33,303 nt of DNA from Lachnospiraceae bacterium (lineage in GTDB: Bacteria > Bacillota > Clostridia > Lachnospirales > Lachnospiraceae): the NCBI GenBank assembly GCA_009911195.1, contig QXWV01000093.1:1-33303 (forward strand), read 5' to 3'. The notes beneath the pieces are model-generated. The model saw nothing but the letters and a program-made list of their open reading frames with translations. It searched no databases and had not been told where the DNA came from. This document shows, piece after piece, positions 16,234-22,871 of the stretch; within the stretch, counting starts at the first letter, position 1; each line of letters opens with the position of its first letter. Made by a program: the position numbers and the translations under genes.

Positions 16234-16491
16234 TTACACAAGTTCTTCTTCAGGCAGCAAATTAATTTTTGCTGCCTGTTCTAATAAAAATTTATATCTT
16301 TTCAAGACGGAATTTACTTCATAAATATAGCAGTCAATCAAGTCGGGGTCAGTTACGTTATCAAAACCAGCATAAGCATCTTCCAGGTCGCGGCGTGTTT
16401 TGTCCAAATCAGCAAGAATGCTGTTCATCTGCTGTTCCCTTTCGTCTATAGTCTGATGGTTATAAATTGTTTGCCTAAAACATATTTTCAT
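16234..16491 (-). CDS. DUF2508 (YaaL-like) family protein
   Basis: An 85-residue, helical, soluble protein and the only minus-strand coding gene in the window. The core TDPDLIDCYIYEVNSVLKRY with KFLLEQA after it is the conserved part of the DUF2508 family, whose Bacillus member YaaL lies beside bofA; function is unknown. The start at 16491 has AAGGGG 8 bases upstream on the minus strand, while a longer frame from 16527 does not. The bofA homologue is its divergent neighbour, as expected for this pair, but here head to head rather than in one operon. Confidence 0.75.
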   Translation of the reverse strand: MKICFRQTIYNHQTIDEREQQMNSILADLDKTRRDLEDAYAGFDNVTDPDLIDCYIYEVNSVLKRYKFLLEQAAKINLLPEEELV

Positions 16492-16576
16492 ATATTTCCC
16501 CTTCTTTTTATAAGATATGATAACCAAAAATTTCCTCTTTTTCTAAGTATAGACAGGAATGAGTCAAATATTCATA

Positions 16577-16605
16577 GAATATAAAAAATGTACAGGTCAT
16601 ATATT
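16577..16605 (+). promoter_or_regulatory. candidate SigE-type promoter for bofA
   Basis: GAATATA (16577-16583), a 14-base spacer and CATATATT (16598-16605). This is close to the sporulation mother-cell SigE consensus as I recall it (GKATATT, 13-15 bases, CATACAHT). In Bacillus, bofA is a SigE-dependent gene. AT-richness makes chance matches possible. Confidence 0.4.
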
Positions 16606-16651
16606 AAAGTATAGTTTGGCGGATTGATTGAGGGGGAGAAAAGGCATTCTT

Positions 16652-16924
16652 ATGGATAATTATATGGGCGGTATTATGATAGTAGGGGCTTGTATTTTCA
16701 CACTTATGATAGGGGCATTCCGAAAAAGGAAGGAATGGATTATCAATTTTATTTTCCGTTCAGTAATCGGAACGGTATCTATCTTCTTTTTAAACGGTTT
16801 TCTTGTATCCCAGGGGATTTCCATCGCCATAGGGATTAATCCCATTACAGTGCTGACATCAGGAATACTGGGTTTTCCCGGACTTTTTATGCTCTATGGC
16901 ATAAATCTATATAAACTTATGTAA
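16652..16924 (+). CDS. bofA: BofA family protein (pro-sigmaK processing inhibitor-like)
   Basis: A 90-residue membrane protein with about three hydrophobic segments (MIVGACIFTLMIGAF; FIFRSVIGTVSIFFLNGFL; the C-terminal stretch). The ending IGINPITVLTSGILGFPG followed by FMLYGINLYKL is the family signature. In Bacillus, BofA holds the SpoIVFB protease inactive until pro-sigmaK should be cut during sporulation; in Clostridia the role is less certain. The ATG at 16652 has AAAAGG 7-8 bases upstream; an in-frame TTG at 16628 is unlikely. It is divergent from the DUF2508 gene, and a SigE-like promoter candidate precedes it. Confidence 0.85.
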   Translation: MDNYMGGIMIVGACIFTLMIGAFRKRKEWIINFIFRSVIGTVSIFFLNGFLVSQGISIAIGINPITVLTSGILGFPGLFMLYGINLYKLM

Positions 16925-16927
16925 GAA

Positions 16928-16954
16928 TGAACCAAAGATTTATTCATTGGTTCA
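16928..16954 (+). terminator. hairpin after bofA
   Basis: TGAACCAA (16928-16935) and TTGGTTCA (16947-16954), an 8-bp perfect stem with an 11-base loop, starting 4 bases after the bofA stop. There is no T-tract, so termination strength is doubtful. Confidence 0.5.
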
Positions 16955-17124
16955 AAAGGCTGGACAAGTGAGGATTTTCATTTTATAATTCAAATACAGT
17001 TCAGAACTCTTTACATTCGGTAAACGGATACTGCAAGCAGTATGGGATGCCGGATTATCATAGGAACAGGAATCGTTCCAATTTCCAAACAGGTTTTGTA
17101 ATAAAATATGCAAAAGAGGGGGTG

Positions 17125-17643
17125 ATGTGTATAATTGTATTGTTTTTCATTTTGGCTGTAGCGGCAGTTATGGATTTGCTCTTTGATAAAATTTATAATG
17201 AATGGATTCTCATTGCCATAGCGGCAGGGCTGTCCTATGCAGCGTGGCAGAGGGGAGGGTATGGAATTTTATCGGCGTCTATAGCGATGGCGATTCCTAT
17301 AATGCTACTGTATCCACTGTTTAGGATTGGGGCGCTTGGGGCAGGGGATGTAAAGCTTTTAGCGGCCGCAGGGTGTTTCCTTACTGTAAGGGAAACAGTA
17401 ATATGCCTTGGATTGTCATTGTTTTTCGGTGCGGTATTGTCTTTGATTAAAATGCTGGCAGAAAGAAATTTTATACAGCGCATGAAATATCTCTTGTCAT
17501 ATATTCTTGATGTATGGAAATGCAGGGAGTGGAAATTTTACAGGCAAGATGCGGAAGACAGGAAAAAAAGAAAAGAAGGAAAAATTCATTTTTCCCTTCC
17601 GGTCTTGCTTGGGGTCATAATTTATAAAGGAGGTTTTTATTAG
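17125..17643 (+). CDS. prepilin peptidase, TadV/CpaA type (A24 family), copy 1
   Basis: A 172-residue membrane aspartic protease of the A24 family that cuts the leader from Flp-type prepilins and pseudopilins at the inner face of the membrane. The two catalytic aspartates are visible: one in VMDLLFDKIYNEWI and one in the GALGAGDVKLLAAAG (GxGD) motif. Four to six hydrophobic helices surround them. A basic tail (RQDAEDRKKRKEGK) precedes a last hydrophobic segment. The start at 17125 has GAGGGGG just upstream; the longer frame from 17047 adds a non-hydrophobic, improbable extension. It opens the Tad locus, with 5 bases to the CpaE-like gene. Confidence 0.85.
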   Translation: MCIIVLFFILAVAAVMDLLFDKIYNEWILIAIAAGLSYAAWQRGGYGILSASIAMAIPIMLLYPLFRIGALGAGDVKLLAAAGCFLTVRETVICLGLSLFFGAVLSLIKMLAERNFIQRMKYLLSYILDVWKCREWKFYRQDAEDRKKRKEGKIHFSLPVLLGVIIYKGGFY

Positions 17644-17648
17644 ACAGA

Positions 17649-18659
17649 ATGATAAAAAAATTTATGGTGCTTTGTGACGGGGAAGAGACTTATCTTCGGC
17701 ATATGGCGGATTATATGGAAAAAAAGAGTACGAATCCATTTGCTGTACGGGCATTTACGGATAAGGGGCAGATGGAAAAATTTGTGGAGAAAAATAATAC
17801 GGAACTTTTGCTGATTGCGGAAAATGCCTATGGGGAGGAAATCAGGGATTTGCCTATAGCCCATATTATGATTCTGAATGAAAGCGGAAATCAGGTGGGT
17901 GGCGATATGAAAAATATAAACAAATACCAGTCCTCAGAATTGATTTTCCAGACGGTAATGAAAAATTATATGGAAGGGGCAAAAGAAGTTTCCCGGCGGA
18001 TATCCATGGGAAATGGGATGAAAATAATAGGCTGTTATTCCCCGGTAGGGAGATGCATGCAGACAACCTTTGCCCTTAGTATGGGGCAGTTATTAGGCAA
18101 AAAGCATAAGGTGCTATATGTAAACTTTGAAAACTATTCAGGCTTTGGCCACCTGTTGTCCGGGGAATTTCCTATGGATATTATGGACGTGCTTTATTAT
18201 TTTGAATGTGAAAAGGAAAAGATGGCTTACCGTTTAGAGGGGATGATACAGTCCATAAACGGCCTGGATTATATTCCGCCAGCATTTTACTACAGGGATT
18301 TGGAAGAAATAGATAGCGTCCACTGGATGGATTTATTTAAGGAGATAGAAAAGGTGACGGACTATGAATACCTGATTTTGGATTTGTCGGCTCAGGTAAG
18401 AGGTTTACTGGATATTTTAAGGGAATGTTTCCGTGTCTTTACAATTATGAAGGAGGATAAGTTTGCGGAAGCAAAAATGCGTCAGTATGAGTCTGTATTA
18501 CAGTTGATGAACTATGGCGATGTGGCGCTAAAAACAAAAAAATGGGTACTGCCGGAATTTTATAGGATGCCCCTTAACCTGAATCAGTTAGACGGCGGGG
18601 AGATAGGCAACTATGTAAAGAAAATAATAGAGGAAGAAGTATATGGGTATCAAGGATAA
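17649..18659 (+). CDS. CpaE/TadZ-like MinD-family protein with degenerate P-loop
   Basis: A 336-residue cytoplasmic protein. Residues 1-110 look like the atypical receiver domain of CpaE/TadZ (MVLCDGEETYLRHMADYME, then a strand-helix pattern ending IAHIMILNESG). Residues 120-330 follow the MinD/ParA fold, which in these systems places the pilus machine in the cell. The deviant Walker A is badly changed: SPVGRCMQTT at 131-140, where SPKGGVGKTT is expected, so the signature Lys and the P-loop Lys (now Gln138) are both missing. The switch segment VLYVNFEN has Asn for Asp, while the Walker B-like YLILDLSAQ keeps Asp245. AAAGGAGGT lies 14 bases before the ATG. The stop overlaps cpaF by 17 bases. 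Confidence 0.8.
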   Translation: MIKKFMVLCDGEETYLRHMADYMEKKSTNPFAVRAFTDKGQMEKFVEKNNTELLLIAENAYGEEIRDLPIAHIMILNESGNQVGGDMKNINKYQSSELIFQTVMKNYMEGAKEVSRRISMGNGMKIIGCYSPVGRCMQTTFALSMGQLLGKKHKVLYVNFENYSGFGHLLSGEFPMDIMDVLYYFECEKEKMAYRLEGMIQSINGLDYIPPAFYYRDLEEIDSVHWMDLFKEIEKVTDYEYLILDLSAQVRGLLDILRECFRVFTIMKEDKFAEAKMRQYESVLQLMNYGDVALKTKKWVLPEFYRMPLNLNQLDGGEIGNYVKKIIEEEVYGYQG

Positions 18660-20073
18660 GTATGGGGATAGATGGAAGCACAACCTATTCGGATATGGAA
18701 ATAATGAAAGGGATGAAATGGAATGGGAAGAGGAGGATAGGAATAGCAAAAAAGCAAAAGAAACAGAATTAGAAGAGATGGAAGAGAATAGCCATATTGG
18801 TGAAAGGCAGCACACCAATGAAGAAGAGGGAGATGATAGGATAATTTCCTCTATAAACAATGTGGAGAGGCATAAAAAGAAGCTGAAGGCAATGGTGTTT
18901 GAGCGGTTGGACTTTTCCAGGCAAATGTCAGATGAGGAAATTAAAGAGATTATTGATGAATTGATAATTGCCCGCAGTAAGGAATGCATAATTGGGTTAA
19001 AGGACAGGGGAAAACTAAGGCAGGAACTTTTCTATTCCATACGGAAGCTGGATATTTTGCAGGAGCTCATTGATGACAGCGATGTGACGGAAATCATGGT
19101 AAACGGTATGGAAGAAATTTTTATCGAAAAGTCCGGCCAGATAATGGGATATGGAATGCGGTTTGAATCCAGGGAGAAGCTGGAGGATGTGATACAAAGA
19201 ATCGCAGCAGGATGTAACCGTACTGTAAATGAGGCTTCCCCCATTGTAGATGCCCGGCTGGAAAATGGCGCACGGGTTAATGTGGTATTAAGCCCGGTGG
19301 CGCTGAATGGCCCTATTTTAACTATTCGCCGTTTCCCGGATAAGCCTATAGGGATGAATGATTTAATAGGGTGGGGCAGCATTACGGAAGAAGCCGTTTC
19401 TTTTTTATCCAAGCTTGTAAGGGCAAAATACAATATCTTCATTAGTGGAGGCACAGGGTCAGGCAAAACTACATTTCTAAATGCACTTTCTACTTATATT
19501 CCCGAAGACGAACGAATTATTACAATTGAAGACAATGCGGAACTGCAAATCCAGAATATCCCCAATTTAGTGCGCATGGAGACGCGGAATGCCAATGTGG
19601 AAGGGTGTAAGCCTATTGGTATCAGGGATTTGATAAAAACAAGTCTGAGGATGCGTCCGGACCGCATTATAGTTGGAGAAGTGAGGGGAGGGGAAGCAAT
19701 CGATATGATGCAATGCCTGAATACAGGGCATGATGGCTCTATGTCCACAGGCCATGCTAACAGTTCCAGGGATATGCTAAGCAGGCTGGAGACGATGATA
19801 TTAATGGGAATGGAGCTGCCCCTTACCGCAATCCGTCAGCAAATTGCCTCCGGGCTGGATGTCATTGTCCATTTGGGCAGGCTTAGGGATAAAAGCCGGA
19901 AAGTCCTGGAAATAGCGGAGATAGAAGGGATGGAAGGGGGAGAGATAAAAATACGGCCATTGTATGAATTCGTGGAAGAGGGGGAAGAAGAAGGGAAAGT
20001 AAGGGGAATGCTGGTAAAAAAACAAGAGCTGAAGGAGGGAGGGAAGCTTAGAGCGGCGGGGATTAGGTTATGA
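18643..20073 (+). CDS. CpaF/TadA-type pilus assembly ATPase
   Basis: A 476-residue cytoplasmic secretion ATPase of the CpaF family, the motor for Flp pilus assembly. An acidic, poorly ordered N-terminal 80 residues is followed by the N-terminal domain (LIDDSDVTEIMVNGMEEIF) and the ATPase core: Walker A GGTGSGKTT with Lys275, Asp box ITIEDNAELQ, Walker B IIVGEVRGGEA with Glu346, and His box GHDGSMSTGHANS. All catalytic positions are intact, in contrast to the CpaE-like partner. GAGGAAG precedes the ATG, which lies inside the end of the upstream gene, so the two are translationally coupled. A 12-bp purine repeat separates it from tadB. Confidence 0.95.
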   Translation: MGIKDKYGDRWKHNLFGYGNNERDEMEWEEEDRNSKKAKETELEEMEENSHIGERQHTNEEEGDDRIISSINNVERHKKKLKAMVFERLDFSRQMSDEEIKEIIDELIIARSKECIIGLKDRGKLRQELFYSIRKLDILQELIDDSDVTEIMVNGMEEIFIEKSGQIMGYGMRFESREKLEDVIQRIAAGCNRTVNEASPIVDARLENGARVNVVLSPVALNGPILTIRRFPDKPIGMNDLIGWGSITEEAVSFLSKLVRAKYNIFISGGTGSGKTTFLNALSTYIPEDERIITIEDNAELQIQNIPNLVRMETRNANVEGCKPIGIRDLIKTSLRMRPDRIIVGEVRGGEAIDMMQCLNTGHDGSMSTGHANSSRDMLSRLETMILMGMELPLTAIRQQIASGLDVIVHLGRLRDKSRKVLEIAEIEGMEGGEIKIRPLYEFVEEGEEEGKVRGMLVKKQELKEGGKLRAAGIRL

Positions 20074-20118
20074 AGACAGAAAGATATTTGAGCGCATGAG
20101 AATTTAATCTTCGGATTT

Positions 20119-20230
20119 AGAAAGGGAAATGAAAAAGAAAATGAAAAGGAAATGAAAGGGAAAAAGAACAGAAAAATGAAAAGGAAAAAGAATAGGAAAA
20201 TGAAAAGGAAAATGAAAAGGAAAATGAAAG
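20119..20230 (+). repeat. degenerate 12-bp purine-rich tandem repeat between cpaF and tadB
   Basis: About nine units of the type AAAATGAAAAGG fill 112 bases that are almost pure purine except for the T of each ATG and two other bases. ATGs occur at 20129, 20141, 20152, 20176, 20200, 20212 and 20224, with spacings of 12, 11, 24, 24, 12 and 12. Each repeat thus places an AAGG about 4 bases before an ATG. From 20152 one frame runs 28 codons to 20238 and encodes a Lys/Arg-rich peptide; an earlier frame from 20129 stops at 20153-20155 because of the 11-base unit. Confidence 0.8.
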
Positions 20231-20311
20231 TTGGATAGTGGAAGCTGTAGAAAGTTGAAAAAGAGAAAGAGTGGGGGGGTCAGGGGGAGGAGCTTTGAGG
20301 AAGCAAAAGGT

Positions 20312-21043
20312 ATGCGTGGTGGGGAATTGAGCGGGAGGGAGCAGATTAGATGTATCCTGGAGGGGATTGGGATTGTATTTTTGCTGGCTTGGTTTTTCTA
20401 CCAGTCTGTCTTGGCATTGCCGTTTTTGACGCCGGTTTTTCTGTTGTATCAAAAGGAAAAAAGGAATTTGCTTTTAAAAAGGAGGCAGAAAGAAGGGGCA
20501 AACCAGTTTAAGGATGCCATTCTATCGGTATCTGCTAATCAGAAAGCGGGCTATTCCGTAGAAAATGCCTTTAGGCAGGCTTATGGTGATATGCTGTTGC
20601 TATATGGAAGGGAAAGCATTATCTGTAAGGAATTATATACCATTATTGCCGGATTAAAGAATAATGTGGTGTTGGAACAGCTTTTGTATGATTTCGGAAA
20701 ACGAAGCGGCTCAGAGGATATTATGGAATTTGCAGAAGTATTTGCAGCGGCCAAGAGAAGTGGAGGGAATCTGACGGAGGTGATTGAAAGAAGCGCCGCA
20801 GTGATAGAGGACAAGGTAGAAACAGAAAAGGAAATACAAGTGGTAATCAGTGCAAGGCGGATGGAGCAAAAGGTGATGAATGTGGTGCCTTTTGGAATCC
20901 TGTTATATATTAGTACTGTTTCCAAAGGTTTTTTCCATGTACTTTATAAAAATGTAATTGGTATAGCGGTTATGACAGTGTGCCTTGTGGTGTATTTGGG
21001 GGCGGTTTGGCTTTCAAATAAAATAGTAGATATTGAGGTGTAG
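20312..21043 (+). CDS. TadB-like pilus platform protein (type II secretion F family)
   Basis: A 243-residue inner-membrane platform protein of the T2SSF family, partner of TadC and CpaF. It has a first hydrophobic pair (GIVFLLAWFFYQSVLAL and PFLTPVFLLY), a cytoplasmic helical domain with the typical QFKDAILSVSANQKAGYSVENAF and FAEVFAAAKRSGGNLTEVIE, and a C-terminal hydrophobic pair (VVPFGILLYISTVSKGFF; VIGIAVMTVCLVVYLGAVWL). The start is uncertain. ATG 20312 gives the N-terminus expected for this group (LSGREQIRCIL) with GAGGAAG 11 bases upstream; the open frame extends to a TTG at 20231 through a G-rich, unlikely segment. The spacer from cpaF is unusually long for this locus (238 bases) and holds the purine repeat. 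Confidence 0.88.
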   Translation: MRGGELSGREQIRCILEGIGIVFLLAWFFYQSVLALPFLTPVFLLYQKEKRNLLLKRRQKEGANQFKDAILSVSANQKAGYSVENAFRQAYGDMLLLYGRESIICKELYTIIAGLKNNVVLEQLLYDFGKRSGSEDIMEFAEVFAAAKRSGGNLTEVIERSAAVIEDKVETEKEIQVVISARRMEQKVMNVVPFGILLYISTVSKGFFHVLYKNVIGIAVMTVCLVVYLGAVWLSNKIVDIEV

Positions 21044-21106
21044 GATAAAATTTCATTTTTTATAGACTATTAGGTTTGTAAGAGATGGAAAGGGTATGTG
21101 TGAATT

Positions 21107-22585
21107 ATGATTATTATTTATGCAATAGTATTGATAATATATTTTATGCTATTTTTGCTTGTTATGGGAAAAAAGCCACCTTCGACAGAAAACGGGGGGA
21201 GGGGAGGGATTTTTTATAAAGCCGCAGATTATATTTATGGATTTTGCAGGAAAAGGAGGATGTTGCGCCAGGAGGACGCGAAAAGGAGTTTTCAAGTTTT
21301 ATGTCCGGAAATTGGGGAGAAAAGGGAAAGGGAGGAAAGATATCTCCGGCAATATTACATAGGTAAAATCCGCTTTCTGCTATTGTTTGTATTCATAGGT
21401 AATCTATTGGCTATCTGTTTATTTATAAGCAGCCGGATGGAAGGTATGTTGGAAGAAGGGAGGTATATCCGACGAAATGGGTATGGGGAAGGAAACAGGG
21501 AGATGGGCTTACAAGTACAGGTGGAAGGGGAGGCAGGGGAAATACAAGAAGAATATAGAATAGTGGTGGAGGAACAGAATTATGAAGAAGCGGTAATCAA
21601 ACAGATGGCAAAAGAAATTTCCCCCTTGCTCCCGAATGTCATTAAAGGGGGAAATCCGTCATTGGAAAAGGTCAGGGATGATTTGAACCTTGTCAGGGGA
21701 TTGGAAGGATATCCGTTTCAGATTGACTGGGAAAGCGATGATTATTCGTTGGTTTATTCCGACGGATGTGTAACCAATGAAGCTGTTGGAAAGGAGGGGA
21801 AAATCGTAAACCTGACGGCAGTGCTCACCTATGGTGATTACAGGGAAGAGCATATATTCCCTATATGCATTTATCCGCCGGAGTATACGGAAGAAGAGAT
21901 ACAGAAGAAAAAGATATATGAATTACTGGTATATCAGGAAGAAAAGGAACGTTGTATGGAAAAAATGGAATTGCCAGACAGCGTGGACGGAAAGGAGCTG
22001 GTGTGGAGCCAAAAGAAAGAGGATAGCAGTATATCTATTTTTCTGCTAATAAGTATAGGGGCTGTGGCTATTTACTTGCTGCAGGATAAGAAGCTGAAAG
22101 AAAAGGTGGAACAGCGCAACAGACAAATGCTGCTTGATTATCCCCAGCTCATCAGTAAGCTGGTCCTCTATATGGGGGCTGGGATGACTATCCGGAACGC
22201 TTTTCAAAAAGTGGCATCGAACTATAGGAAGGAAAAACGGGCCAAAAAAGATTTTCGGTATGTTTATGAAGAAATGTTGTTAATCTGCCATGAATTGGAC
22301 AGTGGGATTTCAGAAGCAGCAGCCTATGAGCATTTTGGAAAAAGATGCCGCCTGCCCCAATATACAAAATTATCTAATATCCTTGTACAAAACTTAAAGA
22401 AGGGCAGCAACGGTATCTTGGACGCCCTGAGGCAGGAAGCAAAAACCGCTTTTGAAGAACGTAAAAATGTGGCAAGAAAATTGGGGGAAGAGGCAGGAAC
22501 TAAGCTGCTTCTGCCTATGATGCTGATGCTGGGGATTGTAATGGTGCTGATTATCGTACCAGCTTACCTATCCTTTTCGGCCTAA
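21107..22585 (+). CDS. TadC-like pilus platform protein with large extracytoplasmic insertion
   Basis: A 492-residue membrane protein. The C-terminal 170 residues are T2SSF/TadC-like (LLDYPQLISKLVLYMGAGMT, then HELDSGISEAAAYEHFGKRC and LVQNLKKGSNGILDAL) with a final membrane segment. Unlike ordinary TadC, about 195 residues lie between the membrane segments at about 90-110 and 308-325. This insertion should be outside the membrane. Part of it (FQIDWESDDYSLVYSDGCV, then VNLTAVLTYGDYREE and FPICIYP) has the Trp, DG-V and LTA-strand pattern of bacterial Ig-like (aBig-type) domains. Start 21107 has only a distant GGAAAGG. A five-codon frame ATG-TGT-GAA-TTA-TGA at 21096-21110 ends on the start codon and could couple translation. 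Confidence 0.82.
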   Translation: MIIIYAIVLIIYFMLFLLVMGKKPPSTENGGRGGIFYKAADYIYGFCRKRRMLRQEDAKRSFQVLCPEIGEKREREERYLRQYYIGKIRFLLLFVFIGNLLAICLFISSRMEGMLEEGRYIRRNGYGEGNREMGLQVQVEGEAGEIQEEYRIVVEEQNYEEAVIKQMAKEISPLLPNVIKGGNPSLEKVRDDLNLVRGLEGYPFQIDWESDDYSLVYSDGCVTNEAVGKEGKIVNLTAVLTYGDYREEHIFPICIYPPEYTEEEIQKKKIYELLVYQEEKERCMEKMELPDSVDGKELVWSQKKEDSSISIFLLISIGAVAIYLLQDKKLKEKVEQRNRQMLLDYPQLISKLVLYMGAGMTIRNAFQKVASNYRKEKRAKKDFRYVYEEMLLICHELDSGISEAAAYEHFGKRCRLPQYTKLSNILVQNLKKGSNGILDALRQEAKTAFEERKNVARKLGEEAGTKLLLPMMLMLGIVMVLIIVPAYLSFSA

Positions 22586-22619
22586 TAGTTGTAGTAAGCA
22601 AAAAAAGACGAACGATGAA

Positions 22620-22670
22620 CAGGGATTGCGTCCGCACAGCTAACGCAAACCCTGTAGAATAAAGCTGTGC
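22620..22670 (+). promoter_or_regulatory. RNA pseudoknot candidate before the Flp pilin gene
   Basis: Stem 1 pairs 22620-22624 with 22650-22654 (CAGGG/CCCTG) and 22626-22631 with 22643-22648 (TTGCGT/ACGCAA), with one A-A mismatch. Its loop contains GCACAGCT (22634-22641), which is the exact complement of AGCTGTGC (22663-22670) downstream. The order of pairing is that of an H-type pseudoknot, or of two exclusive hairpins. It ends 6 bases before the GAGG ribosome site of the pilin gene. Confidence 0.55.
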
Positions 22671-22685
22671 AGAAATGAGGATAAA

Positions 22686-22871
22686 ATGAGTGATAAACTG
22701 AAAAGCTTTAAAGATTTTATATTTGAAGAAGACGGAATGGGAACAGTAGAAGTTATATTAATTATCGTAGTGCTTATCGGATTGGTAATCATATTTAAAA
22801 AGCAGCTACAGACTTTAGTGACAAAGGCTTTTAAAAAGATTACGGAAGACAGCAACACGGTTATGTCATGA
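22686..22871 (+). CDS. Flp-type major pilin precursor
   Basis: A 61-residue precursor of a Flp/Tad pilin. A short charged leader of 17 residues (MSDKLKSFKDFIFEEDG) ends in Gly, and the mature part would begin MGTVEVILIIVVLIGLVIIF, with Glu at +5 and a long hydrophobic helix, the class III prepilin signature. The remainder is a short Lys-rich tail. Cleavage after Gly17 should be done by one of the two A24 peptidases in the locus, and the helix then packs in the pilus core. GAGG precedes the ATG at 22686. Its stop overlaps the next start by 4 bases (ATGA). A pseudoknot candidate lies just upstream. Confidence 0.9.
   Translation: MSDKLKSFKDFIFEEDGMGTVEVILIIVVLIGLVIIFKKQLQTLVTKAFKKITEDSNTVMS

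Noticed and set aside
20268-20290. G-quadruplex before tadB (runs of seven and five G)
   Set aside because: There are not four separate GGG tracts; only a weak two-layer fold is possible.
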